In this document: positions 1-11,106 of the stretch, piece after piece
Numbering within the stretch: the first letter of the stretch is position 1
Layout of the letters: every line of letters starts with the position of its first letter
Assembly: GCF_026262505.1 (NCBI RefSeq)
Contig: NW_026529233.1
Span: 1 to 39,921, forward strand
Direction: 5' to 3'
From: Trichomonas vaginalis G3
Taxonomy: Eukaryota > Parabasalia > Trichomonadida > Trichomonadidae
DNA length: 39,921 nucleotides
Notes under the pieces: generated by a model
The model's input: only the letters and a program-made list of their open reading frames with translations
Database searches by the model: none
What the model was told of the DNA's origin: nothing
Position numbers and translations under genes: made by a program

Positions 1-1190
1 AAATCCCATCCATCTCGCTAATCAAACCAGGTTTAACCACCAAAGGCTAGCGACATGGAACTCCACCGTACCGTGTTCAGACCAAGACTCAAGCTTCTCC
101 ATTCATATAAAGTGAAAATCATCTCGCCACATCGAAGAAATATTCAGTTTGGGTAGGCTAATCCCCAACCAGGCCTTACTCATCGTGTTCTCGAACAATG
201 CATATCCGATATAAGTTCCGCGGCATACAGATGAGCTTTAAATGAACAATCCTACGCGCTTTCCACTACACTTCTTCAAAGAGGAGGTTTCCAGATACGA
301 ACCAATAGAAAAATTCTGAGTATAAAATGGATGGATAGCGCACAAGACCGAGAGACTCTCTGCAAAATCTTGTACTCTATAACTCGCAGGTTGTAGGTAT
401 ACCACATGACATTCTTCAGAACTTGTTCACACTCTTGACGCGATATGACTCCGCAGGTTACGCACCACCAGAGGGCACTATACAGCGAGCATGCACCAAA
501 GCACGTTATGTCAATTATGTCAGCTTGCCAAAGTCATTGATGGAGTTGCATAATCTTTCTAGGGAGGTGATACGACACTGTGATTCTACGTCATTCGCAG
601 AAGGTGTTTTATGTGAGCTCAATACCATGCTTACAAGTGTACAAGGCGACAATATTGAGTATCTCTGGTTGATCATCATATTGAAGGTCGAAGGCACGCC
701 TATGCAGAAAAGCGTGCTCTACTGCAGGAATTGGTCCGAATTTATTTTTCTTACATGCGTAATTCTCAGAATGCGTCTGCCAAGTCAGCAGATACATGAT
801 TTCTTCTCACAGTGAAACAGACTGTGCATCTCTTATATCAACAGAAATACTGATTTAATTCACACCATGCATTACCAAAATAACTACGAAGGGAATTTTA
901 ATGCCGAATAATTCGGAAAATTTAATGCCAGGCATGGTTCAGTTTTTCAGCGATTAGGAATTTATTACTTGGTATCGTCCCTCTAGTGGACCTCTTTTTC
1001 AAGCATCAATTTCGCAATCAGGTAACCATTCAGATGATTGGAATTCTGCATGGATTGCTTTCAAGAATGAAGCTTATCTGTGCCCTTACAAAGAAGGCGA
1101 CAGAGAATTTGCAACGATAATGGTCGGGAAACTTTAGAAAACACCGCTCAATTACCTTAGATAATAAGACATTCAAGATCACAGTTAAAC
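1..1190. other. Unassigned left-edge region
   Basis: No gene could be assigned. The first ~850 bases are visibly richer in G+C (27 of the first 60 bases) than the A+T-rich spacers elsewhere, as if once coding, but stops interrupt all frames. The longest open stretch (423-815, no ATG at its start) shows no recognisable motif. Around 950-1130 two overlapping plus-strand frames each stay open for ~50 codons. This could be a decayed gene, or the damaged 5' part of the VPS33-like gene that follows, whose missing N-terminus would need about this length. I found no SM-family motif to prove that. Confidence 0.4.
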
Positions 1191-1191
1191 A

Positions 1192-1869
1192 TTGCCGAAG
1201 AATCTACAAGAGAGGATGACCGTCTTTCTAGTATTTTTAAATATCAACGCAGAAGCCGATGTTTTGACAGGAAATCCAAGTTTACATACAATTGTCTCAG
1301 AAATGCTTGAAGTTGGCGGCGATTTACGTGAAGAAGCTAGAATGCTTTGCCTTGAAACAATGCTCAGAGGAAATGTCCCAGATTTTCCAAAATTTGTCCA
1401 ACAAATTTGCTTCAATCATGGAATTCAGCAAGTTCCATACCTAATGAGACTTTGTGATTGCGGAATGCTTGACAAAGCGCTTGTTAAATGGTCCAATTTC
1501 GTAAAACCATTTAGATTATATAATCCAGACTTTGACAAGAACGGCGATGAAGCAGCCATGAGCTACTTAGGATACGCTCCTCTTTCAATAAGATACGTCG
1601 AAAGCATCGTTAAAAAAGATTTCCCATCTGTTCAAAAAGTAATCGGAGATTCCTTCGAAACATACCAAAGCGGAACACCACAAGAGAACGGAACATACAT
1701 TGTTTTCTTTGTTGGCGGCTGCACGCACTCCGAACTTAACTCATTAAGAAGACTCGCGATCAAAGGACCGGCAAAGTTCTCTGTTTGCACAACAAACATG
1801 TTCTCCTCCAGAGAATTCTTCGAGTCCATCGGATTCGCAATTCCAGGATGGAAACCAATTCACTTATAA
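1192..1869 (+). CDS. VPS33-like Sec1/Munc18 (SM) protein, C-terminal part
   Basis: About 225 codons are open. They match the C-terminal third of VPS33-type SM proteins, which bind SNAREs as part of HOPS/CORVET tethering complexes at endosomes and lysosomes. Visible marks are the helical stretch REEARMLCLETMLRGN (47-61), similar to the VPS33 'LLCLQS...' segment, then GYAPLSIRYVE (about 127-137), and the SM signature GGCTHSELNSLR (175-186), where the family has GG-x-T-x-x-E-x-x-x-LR. Full-length VPS33 is about 600 residues, so some 370 residues are missing upstream. The open frame has no good ATG and begins after stops, so this is a 5'-broken gene or a gene with frame errors in the unreadable upstream block. 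Family assignment is fairly sure; intactness is not. Confidence 0.62.
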   Translation: MPKNLQERMTVFLVFLNINAEADVLTGNPSLHTIVSEMLEVGGDLREEARMLCLETMLRGNVPDFPKFVQQICFNHGIQQVPYLMRLCDCGMLDKALVKWSNFVKPFRLYNPDFDKNGDEAAMSYLGYAPLSIRYVESIVKKDFPSVQKVIGDSFETYQSGTPQENGTYIVFFVGGCTHSELNSLRRLAIKGPAKFSVCTTNMFSSREFFESIGFAIPGWKPIHL

Positions 1870-2320
1870 AATTTATATTAACAACAAAAAGAGAAATGTT
1901 TTCTTATACTAAAAATATTTCAGTTTTTATCTTCTCTCTCATTCAATATGGTTTTCTTCTTAAATAAAAGACTTTTGTACATATTTTTATTAAATATCTC
2001 ATTTAAAAATCTTTATATTTCATTGAAAAGATAACCTTTTAAATAAACTTATATGATTACTTTATAACGAAAGCTTTAATCAAAATATTTTTTCAATATT
2101 TTTCATGTCAACACGATTTGTCTAAGTTATGAGTTTATTTTCAAATTTTACATCATTAGATCTTAATGGTTTTCACATTGTTCGAACCTAATTTAAAAAT
2201 GAAATTCAATTACAATTAATATACACTTTATACTAACAAACAAATGAAATAGAATTAACCAGGAAAGATCAAAAATATATCTATGAATTGTTTGGCATTT
2301 TCAAATTTTTTTTCTTGTTA
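1870..2320. other. A+T-rich intergenic spacer
   Basis: This 450-bp spacer lies between two convergent genes. It is strongly A+T-rich with poly-T and poly-A runs. I see no gene, RNA or repeat in it. Confidence 0.6.
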
Positions 2321-3374
2321 TTAAACAATTTGACTTGATTGTAACGTCGATGCTAAGTAGATATTATCAATTAGGAGGCCAAAGGCAAATATACCTCCAA
2401 TTATGGCCATCATGTCAATTATTATTTGATAAATTGGTCGATCAAGAACGTATTGAAGGATAAGGGGCGATATATCATAATTGATGAAAACACCAGGCAA
2501 TTTATCGGATGATTCATCACGATATCTATCATAACTTGTTACAGAAAGACTGTATTGAGTATCATAATCGTTAAGAATACGTGTAGCTCTAATGTAATAC
2601 ATTGCTTTATATCTTCCGTATTCTTTTTGAACTTTCATATAATTTTGTAAAATTTGCGCAGGATGATAGCCTCCTCCCATCGAAAAGAAGTCAAATGAGT
2701 GTGTAAAGTTCAGATTTTCCTTAGGAACTCCTAAATAGTCTGCTGATGTATTAGTTGTGTTTTGGCCAATAGTAATGAAAAAACTGCCATGAGTATGAGG
2801 GACAGTCAGTGTAATGCCAAGAGTACAACTATCATTTATGAGTGAATCTGCATCAGAAAACGTATTCCTGCATTGTTGAATCATGGCCGTTGGAGGATGA
2901 CTTTTTTCAATTTTTTGGAAAGCGTCTAATACTTCTTTACATGAATTGCAGCATCCATTTGATGCTCCATAGCATGATCCGCATTCTGTTGTTTTGATAT
3001 TTGAAGCTCTTAAAAATTTTATCATCGATAATGGATCACTTTGATAATTTGTAGCTATTTTTGCTTCTTGCTGTATGTCTTTGTTATGATCGTATACATT
3101 TACAGTAAGGTATTGGCATGATAAACTTGGAAACGTGATTGATAAAGTAATTGGAAGAGTGGGGATCTTCTTCCAGTCTAATATTTTGTTATTTTCTGGT
3201 AGTCTTTTCATCAACGTATATTTTTTGCTTGAATGGTGTTTTAATAAAAATATAGATATCATAAATTAAAAATATCGCAATAAGAAAGATACAAATTAGA
3301 GAAACAATCCCACTGAATGTAGATTTCCTCGAATAATCGCCTGAAATTTTGGGAAAGATATCAAACTTCTTCAT
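2321..3374 (-). CDS. ERV46/ERGIC3-like COPII vesicle cargo receptor (frame break)
   Basis: Member of the ERV41/ERV46 (ERGIC) family, membrane proteins cycling between ER and Golgi as cargo receptors. The N-terminus (ATG at 3374) reads MKKFDIFPK...STFSG, then a hydrophobic segment, as in the family's N-terminal TM. In a second frame come ITFPSLSCQ, a Cys-rich block with ECGSCYGA and CCNSCKEV (family CxxCYGA...CCNTC), the luminal beta-rich part, PGVFINYDISPL, and the C-terminal TM (IIIDMMAIIGGIFAFGLLI). The two frames meet near 3190-3198 in an A/T-rich run; the shift behaves as one extra base. Because both halves are well conserved, I read this as one gene with a sequence error or recent frameshift. 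Family call is secure. Confidence 0.8.
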
Positions 3375-3680
3375 TAAATTTTACAAATAAAAAAAATGCT
3401 TGATTTATTCGGAAAACTCACAGTATTTAACTTGACTTAAAGCATCATTAAGATCTGACCATTTTATTTTGTCTAAAAAGAGAATTTGGAAAAAACCTGA
3501 ATAAAAAATCAAATTATGGATATTTTTACTCAGAAATAGCTTTCATAAGCGACGGTAGTTTTGTTTTCTACTTCTCCTTAAATGATACGATTTTTTTTTC
3601 TCTTTGTTGAATTATCGTCGGAATAAACTTTTTTTATTTTTCTTTGTAAAGTTCGCAATTTCACCTCATAGTTGAAAAAT
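3375..3680. other. Divergent intergenic region
   Basis: This 306-bp spacer lies between two divergently transcribed genes (ERV46-like to the left, C2 protein to the right). It is A/T-rich with long T runs. CTCATAG stands about 15 bases before the right-hand ATG and weakly resembles a trichomonad Inr. Nothing else is recognisable. Confidence 0.5.
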
Positions 3681-5308
3681 ATGTCGCTCAAATTCACTGT
3701 CATTTCGGCCAACAATGTGCCCATTGCAGACCTGAAGACTTCAGATCCATATGTCAAGCTTTACGTTGATGGACCGATTAAGGTTTATCTTTGCAAGACA
3801 TCAACAATCAAAAGCAATCTAAATCCGAAGTGGAACGAAACATTCCTTATTAACACAGTTCGTGGAGCTCGTATTTATCTTGACGTTTACGATGAAAGTT
3901 TAGGCAATGATACTCAAATTGCACATACCGCTTTTGATCCTATGATTCATCCATTTGGAGCAGAAGTAAATATTCCTCTTATTCCAGATATTAACAAAGG
4001 TGGCGAAAACTGCAGTATTAAGGTCTTTGCTTCCTTCAAAGAAACAAATCCTCCACCAAATTCAACATCAACAGCATTTCAGAATCCACATTATATCACA
4101 TTCGAACCAGATGAACCCGTTGTTCTTCGTCCACCACTGATTGAATCACGTGCAAACGCTTTGCCATATCCGATACCATTCCAACTATCAGCGATCTTAT
4201 ACAATAAAGGCGACAACTCCACCACGATCGTCGATGCAGATAATAGAAGCGAGAATGGCGTCAGCCACTCAGGACATCACCCAGTTTTGTCATTCAAAAC
4301 ATTTACGCAGTCAATACGTATTGATCCATCGCTCCTCATAAAGAAAGGCGTTTCTCAGATATTTATTGCAATCAATACTCAAGATATTACGACATTACAA
4401 TCCTTATGCAAGAATGGCGGCTTCCTTACGATCTGGGATTCCTTTGAGAAAGGAAACAACTACAAGAAAGGCTCGCCGTATCGTTTCGATATCAAAACTC
4501 GTAAAAAAGAGGTTTTATTAACTCCTGTACAACGCATTAAAGTTAATTTCGAACCAAGCGCCGTATTTACAGTCGTTGCCAATGCTGTCGTATCTACCGC
4601 CGCAATCCGCTACAATCCAGGCTTTGTTTTCCTTCCAAATTCAAATGCTGACGGTTTTATCACTCCACAGTCTCCACATGCCGCCGTAAGACATGTTTTA
4701 CAATACGAAGCAGGTGTAGCAGCTGCCCTGACCCAGTTACCACATTCTCTTCCAATATGCGCACCAACACCGTTAAGTACTGTTTTTACACAGTATTTCG
4801 GAATCACTAGTGCTCCGGAGCATTCAATTCTTCGCGTTAAAGTCACCGGAAACAAGGACCACCAGTTGTACATCGCTGCATTTCGAACAGATCTTTCAAT
4901 TGCGGACTGCATCACAGATAAGAAGGCAAATCTCTGTGAGAACGCAATTGTTAATGTTCTTTCTCCAAATGTCTTCCTTGACAGAGTTCCTGATGACGTT
5001 TCCTTCATCTGTTTCTGCCTTTGCGGAGATAAACCATTGGCATACAACCAATCAAAGGAATTCCTCAAGGTAAAGATACCAACAAAAGAAGTTCCACAGC
5101 CACAGTGCGTTTTGGGATTGATGGGAGGAACAGATTCCAGAATTTCCCTGTTCCTGCTTCTAAAACAAGGACTTCTTTCATGTGGTTTATCTTGTTTAGA
5201 GAACCATTTGGAGGATGGGCATTCCTTTCTTTGAGATTGCCTGTCGAAGCAAGAAATGCGGCGGAATGCGTGGAATGCATGAAGAGAGTCATCGTAAAAC
5301 TTAAGTAA
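3681..5308 (+). CDS. C2-domain protein (frame break near the C-terminus)
   Basis: The start at 3681 is the first ATG, followed at once by a C2 domain (about residues 1-115): LKFTVISANNVP, TSDPYVKLYVDG, NLNPKWNETF and LDVYDES are typical strands and Ca2+-loop residues (Asp in SDPY, Asp in VYDES). C2 domains bind membranes, often with calcium. The rest (about 400 residues) is predicted beta-rich with no family I recognise; the N-terminal C2 plus long unknown tail resembles other trichomonad C2 proteins. The first frame ends at 5234, but the natural C-terminus continues in another frame (GRNRFQNFPVPASK ... ECMKRVIVKLK) to 5308. The shift lies near 5100-5106 and acts as one missing base. The total length then fits a 542-residue protein. 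Confidence 0.7.
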
Positions 5309-6275
5309 TTTTTAATATCTCTTCTTCATCTCTTTTTTATATTTTACTTTCTCTATATTTTTAATTTTTTTACTAAAAAAAATAAATTCAAAGTTATTTT
5401 AATACCTTTATAATGTTGAAATTAAACACAGAAGAATGTTAGACGACAGAAAACTTATACTAAACATGATTTTCTTCTTATCATTTTTGCTAATTGAGAC
5501 TTCATGTACATTTGTATTTTGTGGTATTTGAATTTCATTTTTTCACGAAAACATATATGATAGCATTCAGTGTAATTATACAAGTTATACTCATATATCT
5601 ATAGGTACATATTTCACTAGGATTTTTTAAATGAATCTTTTTAGATGAGGAGATAAAATCATTTAAACTATCATGTATTTTATGAAAACAATCAAAGCAC
5701 ATGTGATATTAATATGGAGTCTTGAACTCTTCTTACAATAATATTATTTACATAGATATGCAGAATAATGTAATGCTTGAAATTGATAGTATAGATTGTA
5801 ATTAATTTTGTTTATTTTAATTTGATTTTTCTTTCAATGATATAATGACAATCTAAGAGGTAACTTTCTTAACTATTTCTAAGATAATAATTTTAAATTT
5901 GAATATCTTATTCATTAACATAATCAAATAGAAATATTCTCTAAAAACATATAATAACCTTGTTAACTATCATTCTTTTAAGACTTAACTATCAAATATT
6001 ATTGGATGCGCATTAAACGATCAGAGAATTTAGGAATCAGAAGTTGGATTTCTGATCTTTTTTTTACGACTCTATTTATAATATCTCCTTCATAGAGACA
6101 AAACCTATCAATGAATTCGATATTAACATCCGTCACTTTATCGATGCTAACTTCATGAAATGAAATGAAACAATAAAAAATGTAAAGTCAAATTTTGAGA
6201 GTGAACATCGGCTATCATCTAAAAAGTGACAAAAATCTATTTTTTAATTTTTTCAACTTTGCAAGCTCAATTACC
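5309..6275. other. Long A+T-rich intergenic region
   Basis: Nearly 1 kb without a supported gene. It is A/T-rich. The only structure I see is a small inverted repeat, ATCAGAA (6036-6042) with TTCTGAT (6050-6056), followed by a run of T at 6058-6064; as DNA it resembles a stem-T-run terminator, but that mechanism is not expected in this host. Confidence 0.5.
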
Positions 6276-8012
6276 ATGGACACAGATTTATTTGAAGTAG
6301 AGGACATGATATGGAGCTGTACAAATGAGAACATGGAAACTTGTCTTGAGAAAATTCAAAATTTTATTAATAAAAAACCAGGGAATGCAGATATAGTATA
6401 TGATACTGCATTTCAAGCATCAATATATCGTCCCAAAATACTTTTGAACCTTTCCACGATCGTTCAACTTGCATTAGAAAAGAGAATTTATACCCATGAA
6501 TCAAGTAAGACCCCATTGAACTCTATTCTTATTAAGCGCAATATTATCAAATCCAAAGATTCCCAAAACAAGACATTAGAAGAAATACTCGAGCTTTATC
6601 CCCCAAATTCAGTTCAACACGCACTTTTATGGGATAATGTCTCAGAAATCTCAGCAAAGATGATAGACAAATACATTAAATCCAAAGAATTAATTTCCCT
6701 GGACCCACTCTTCCAAGGTGTATTTTCCATTGTGAATGTAGCTGCTTATCTCGGTGCCGTGAACATTTTTAATTTATTGTTGACATATAAAGTTAAAGTT
6801 GACGATAGTACAGCGACGAATGCCATTTGTGGTGGGAATAATGACATCATAAATCAATGCAAAGATGTTATAGTATACAATGAAGATAAATTACATTACG
6901 CGATGATGCATTACAGAACAGAAATGGTTGATTTAATTTCCCAGAAAATTGGCAAAAAACCTTTATTAACTGATACAATCAGATACCACAATACGAAGCT
7001 GTTTTACGACTTGATACAAGAAGGTGCTGATGTCAATGCACATAATAGTGATGAAAAACCACCAATCATTCTTGCAGCAAGTGGGTACAATGAAGATATT
7101 GTTAGAGTACTTATAGAAAAAGGTGCCAATGTAAATGAAAGGACAAAAAATAATTTGACACCAATTTTCTTTGCAGCAAAGAATGGATGCACACCAATTT
7201 TCAAGTTGCTACTGGATGCTGGAGCAGATATTAATGCTATCGATACAAGTGGAAGAGATGTAATGCTTCCGGCAATTTCAAGTGTTAAATCAGAATTAAT
7301 TTATTTTATTTTAGAAAACGGTTATGACATGTCAAGAAATCAATACCAAAATCTCAAATTACTGGTTATTAATGACCTCATTGACATTATGAAAGCATTT
7401 CTACAGAAAGGAGCTTACAAGAGATGGCACAAACATGATGGTTTGATGGAATGCATTTTGAGAAAACAAAACATCGAAATGTTTAAATTGGTAGCTGAAT
7501 TTGGAGTCGGAATTCAAAGTTTTGATTCTTCAAAAATGAATTTACTGATGATGGCTGCTAGTTTAGGCAATATTGATGCCTGCAAGTACCTCTTAGATAA
7601 CAATGTTGATGTAAATGCAATTGACTTAAGAGGAAAAACTGCACTTCATTTTGCGGTCAAATATCCCACAATCATCAAATTATTAATTTCAAAAGAGGCA
7701 AAAATTGATGCTAAATGCTCTTTCGGGTCTACTCCATTGATAGATGCTACAAAAATCAGTAATGCTCATTCTGTTCACATTCTTCTCAAAAATGGAGCTG
7801 ATCCAAATATCAGAGACTCCTCTTCAAACTTTCCACTTTCTTACGCAATTATGTCTTATTCATTGGATGTTATGACCGAATTAGCAGCTTATAATCCAGA
7901 CATACAACTAACAGATTCAACTGGAAGAAATGCTGCAAAAATTATACATCAAACGTGGACAAAAGAACTCGCAAGGCCTGTTTTAGATATATTAGAATCA
8001 ATAAAGAAATAA
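6276..8012 (+). CDS. Ankyrin-repeat protein with DUF3447-like N-terminus
   Basis: 578 residues from ATG 6276 (context ACCATGG; earlier in-frame codons lack ATG). The N-terminal ~230 residues are alpha-helical and look like the DUF3447-type region found before ankyrin repeats in trichomonads. Ankyrin repeats follow, each with the N-A-x-D / G-A-D-V-N pattern: EGADVNAHN, EKGANVNERT, DAGADINAIDTSGRD, DNNVDVNAIDLRGKTALHFA and KNGADPNIRD, with degenerate ones between. No transmembrane segment or signal is visible, so a cytosolic protein-binding role is likely. Ankyrin proteins are a very large family in Trichomonas and the partner cannot be guessed. The gene is intact, without frame breaks. Confidence 0.85.
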   Translation: MDTDLFEVEDMIWSCTNENMETCLEKIQNFINKKPGNADIVYDTAFQASIYRPKILLNLSTIVQLALEKRIYTHESSKTPLNSILIKRNIIKSKDSQNKTLEEILELYPPNSVQHALLWDNVSEISAKMIDKYIKSKELISLDPLFQGVFSIVNVAAYLGAVNIFNLLLTYKVKVDDSTATNAICGGNNDIINQCKDVIVYNEDKLHYAMMHYRTEMVDLISQKIGKKPLLTDTIRYHNTKLFYDLIQEGADVNAHNSDEKPPIILAASGYNEDIVRVLIEKGANVNERTKNNLTPIFFAAKNGCTPIFKLLLDAGADINAIDTSGRDVMLPAISSVKSELIYFILENGYDMSRNQYQNLKLLVINDLIDIMKAFLQKGAYKRWHKHDGLMECILRKQNIEMFKLVAEFGVGIQSFDSSKMNLLMMAASLGNIDACKYLLDNNVDVNAIDLRGKTALHFAVKYPTIIKLLISKEAKIDAKCSFGSTPLIDATKISNAHSVHILLKNGADPNIRDSSSNFPLSYAIMSYSLDVMTELAAYNPDIQLTDSTGRNAAKIIHQTWTKELARPVLDILESIKK

Positions 8013-8363
8013 AGTATTATTTTGTTATTTATTAAATCATATTATTCTTAGAACAAATTTTGGGAATCTACATTTTATAATTACTTTATCTTTAGTTTTA
8101 ATATCGGCTTCACAAATGAAGGAATAGCCATTTGCTTTGCCGGATTTTTAGCATTGGAAAACATTTTTGAAAAAGAATCAGAAAAAATGTAATTTCAAAA
8201 TTATTAGAAATGGTCGCAGACATATTCATTTAAAGGGATCAGAATTATCTCCACGCATGTAGCAATTGTCAAAAATCAGGATCTAATGCCTGAAGAATGT
8301 ATTTGCATATGCCCCTGATTTTTAAGTAACTAGACCCTGATGTATTTATTAATTTTATAGAGA
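8013..8363. other. Intergenic spacer
   Basis: 350 bp between two same-strand genes, less A/T-rich in its second half. No convincing gene or repeat seen. Confidence 0.5.
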
Positions 8364-8928
8364 ATGGAAGAATTTCAACTTGAAGAGTTATTGAAATGGA
8401 TTGATGATATCCTCTATCATGGAAGAAAAAGAATCTTTCAAAGACTTCAGTGATGGCGTTTTAAGGCTGAAATTTTGCGCACATTTTTATCCGAAAGCAG
8501 TTGATCTATTTAATTATAATGAAGGACTAAAAGTTGACACTAAAATATATAATTGGAATACACTCAATGCAAAGGTATTACGAAAAATCAAATTTCCAAT
8601 AGATAAAGGAACAATTACTGATATTGCAAATTGCAAGCAAGGAACAATCGAAAAAGTTCTTTGGGATTTCAAACACTTTGTTGAAAACAAGCAAGAAGAA
8701 GCTCAAAAACCATATTTCGACGATATTCAAACAGATCCTGATATTGAAGAGATAGAGAATGCATTGAAAGCAACAGATAGAAGCTTACTCGAAAATAAAA
8801 TCAAAGAATGCGAAGAACAAGCTAAATATATTGAAGAATTACATTCAAAAATTAAAATTGTTAAAAACTTGATCAAGGAAAAGGATTTGTATCTATCTCA
8901 ATTACACTCATCAGGTCTTATTAGATAA
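8364..8928 (+). CDS. SPEF1/CLAMP-like calponin-homology protein (two frame breaks)
   Basis: The sequence matches the CH-like domain of SPEF1 (sperm flagellar protein 1, CLAMP), a microtubule-binding protein of axonemes and basal bodies. From ATG 8364 one frame gives EELLKWIDDI, a second gives PLSWKKKNLSK, and a third gives DFSDGVL...YNWNTLNAKVLRKIKF followed by a C-terminal coiled coil (KIKECEEQAKYIEELHSKIK). SPEF1 proteins read WID-x-IPLSRPKRN-x-x-x-DFSDGV at this point, so the three pieces fit together exactly. The two shifts (near 8408-8412 and 8439-8445) each act as one missing base within about 35 bp. The fit to a flagellate host is good. A shorter protein starting within the third frame is less likely, since it would lack the first helix. 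Confidence 0.72.
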
Positions 8929-9095
8929 GATCAATGATTCCAAATTATATTTTTATAAATTTTTATATAAGATGTTTTTCATTATAAATATTATTGTTTG
9001 TTATTTTTATATCAGCTGGAGCTATTTGGAATCTACTTTGAAGAAAAATTAATGAAAATTAAACGAATAACAGTTTTTTTAGAATTAAAAACAAT

Positions 9096-10151
9096 TTATA
9101 GAATGAAATAGAAGAACAACGCGACGAACCCCGCCAGAACATTATACCAATTAATCTTCTTTGGCGAGAAAATTACAATTAATATGGAAATAATCAAAGT
9201 TAATATGACAATAACGTAAGATTGATGTTTCCTCCATTGTCCTTCGAACAAACCTTCCTTAAATTCTGTGTTTGTAATCTTAGATTTAATGAAAAAGTAA
9301 ACCATCTTGATATGACGAGCAACAGCAGCTTCAATGAACTCCCTATCCCATGTTTCCTTGATCCAGTCAAGAGAGTAAGCGTATCTGAACATTATATCCT
9401 TATCTGTTTTCTTGAAATAGAATTGAACAGGTATATGAAGAAATCCTTGAAGAGCTGAGCGCGAGTAAGACATGAATAATTCAAGGGTGAACGTATCTCC
9501 TGATTTCATAAGAGTATAAGTTGATTGAACGAGAACAGATTGGAAAAGAGGCTGCTTAAACTGGATTAAACGTGAAATACCATCTTTTGTCTTGTTCCAT
9601 TTACCAATAACGACATCAGAACACTCACAGACCTTAAAGAATTCCGACCATAATTCTGAACTCTTAACAAGCTTCATAATATCAGCGATGTTACCTGGTA
9701 TTTGCTCTTCGTATGTATGAGGAGCTCTCAGTAGTGTAAGCTTACGCATAACTTCGGTTTCATCACGATGAATAAGTCCGAATGATGGTTTTTCAGATTT
9801 AACTGCATCAGTAAGAAGAAGTACATAGGACCAAAATATATCTCTATCCTTCATTTGTGTAATCATGATCGTCTTTTCATTTTGAAGTTGTAATTGAACT
9901 CCTTTTTCCAAAGATCTACGAGTTGCTTGTGTCATTTTCAGAATACCTTGCCAGGGGATAAGCGCTAACCACATGTTTTTCGATGCTTTGGGTACAAACA
10001 TCAGTTTACTATGAGTAAATTGGCACTCGCCCTGCACAGAGTTCTTTTCACCGAATATCGTGCAGGTAGTCTTGTAGATGACATTTTCATAATTTGTTTG
10101 ATGAATTACATTCTTCTTAGTAAAATCAGCGAGTTCCGCAATTTCACTCAT
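9096..10151 (-). CDS. GRAM-VASt (Aster/LAM-like) tail-anchored protein
   Basis: Intact 351-residue protein with ATG at 10151. Residues ~25-115 look like a GRAM/PH-type domain (ECQFTHSKLMFVP, WLALIPWQGILKM, RDIFWSYVLLL). Residues ~165-300 look like a VASt/START-like fold: ELWSEFFKVCE, VVIGKWNKTKDGISRLIQF, QSVLVQSTYTLMKSGDTF and a central FLHIPVQFYF. Two hydrophobic helices end the chain (YVIVILTLIISILIVIF and NVLAGFVALFFYFIL). This order (GRAM, VASt, C-terminal membrane anchor) is that of Aster/GRAMD1 and yeast LAM proteins, which move sterols at ER contact sites. The fold assignment is by pattern only and the motifs are diverged, so lipid transfer is an inference. Confidence 0.5.
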   Translation of the reverse strand: MSEIAELADFTKKNVIHQTNYENVIYKTTCTIFGEKNSVQGECQFTHSKLMFVPKASKNMWLALIPWQGILKMTQATRRSLEKGVQLQLQNEKTIMITQMKDRDIFWSYVLLLTDAVKSEKPSFGLIHRDETEVMRKLTLLRAPHTYEEQIPGNIADIMKLVKSSELWSEFFKVCECSDVVIGKWNKTKDGISRLIQFKQPLFQSVLVQSTYTLMKSGDTFTLELFMSYSRSALQGFLHIPVQFYFKKTDKDIMFRYAYSLDWIKETWDREFIEAAVARHIKMVYFFIKSKITNTEFKEGLFEGQWRKHQSYVIVILTLIISILIVIFSPKKINWYNVLAGFVALFFYFIL

Positions 10152-10214
10152 TAATTTTTTACAGTATTTTTTTTTGCTATTTCAATTTTTCAAATTTTTG
10201 AGAAGGCACTGTAA

Positions 10215-10511
10215 ATGTTATCTTATATAATAATATATAACTTTCGAAAAAGATTATTTGTCAAAAAAGTGATGCAAATTCAAGTAAAGTCGAACATTAT
10301 CAATTCAATCGCTTCCGAAAAGTTGATTTTGGATCTGGGAGATTATAAAACCATTCTATTCAAGTCATATATTACAATGCGTGCATATTTATCTTCTAAT
10401 TTCTTGAAGGCTCGCATCCCAAAATTGACGAACGTAATAAATCAACTAAAGGTAGTACAACACATTAATATTAGAAAGGCAAATAGGTTCTGGATGAGTG
10501 ATCTGTTATAA
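10215..10511 (+). CDS. Small hypothetical ORF
   Basis: 98 codons from an ATG at 10215, transcribed away from the GRAM-VASt gene only 63 bp to its left. It is basic, with many Ile, Leu and Lys, and has no motif I recognise. It may be a chance ORF in a spacer or a remnant of an older gene. Confidence 0.2.
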   Translation: MLSYIIIYNFRKRLFVKKVMQIQVKSNIINSIASEKLILDLGDYKTILFKSYITMRAYLSSNFLKARIPKLTNVINQLKVVQHINIRKANRFWMSDLL

Positions 10512-11106
10512 ATAAGAAAGATTTTTGCAAAAAATCTAGAGAATGTATATCTATTTGATAATATATCATAAAAACACACATATATTCAATATCTCTTTCT
10601 ATGGTGAGGATTTTGACATAGAATCATGTGCTTGAATTGAATGGTGAGATTTCAACTATTTTGATTGCAAAGATTAATGTGATATTTTGAAGTAATGCTA
10701 AACTGTTTAGTTAAAAGAAGATCTGAAGAGATTGTTAAAGAATTTTCACAAAATATCCCACGATAGGCCATCTCCAGAATTAAACAAGCTATCCATACAA
10801 ATTTTATAACTACTGCCGGGATTAAATTAGAATCATATCATACCTTATTTCATTGGGATCAAATTAAGGGAAATGATATTGTACTGAATATAGATATGAT
10901 ATAGATCAAAGGAGTTATTATTCTTCTCAATTTATCCAATGAAATGGCCATTTTCAGATAAAATGACAGCCAAACATATTAAAATCCAGCCAAGATTCTT
11001 CGTTAAATACAATCTACATATAGTGCTAATGCACATTATCCATTAAAAATGGAACTTTAAATTGACATAATTTTGAGGCAATGAAATTTGAAAAATAAAA
11101 AATTTG
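10512..11106. other. Intergenic spacer with possible gene debris
   Basis: Almost 600 bp without a supported gene. Base composition between 10680 and 11000 is somewhat more gene-like than true spacer, but stops occur in all frames and nothing is recognisable. Confidence 0.45.

Noticed and set aside
423..815. 130-codon open stretch as a gene
   Set aside because: It starts without ATG, has no motif, and lies in a block where all frames are interrupted.
5309..6275. Rho-independent-type terminator (stem plus T run near 6036-6064)
   Set aside because: The stem is only 7 bp and A/T-rich, and the mechanism is bacterial. The T run is ordinary for these spacers.
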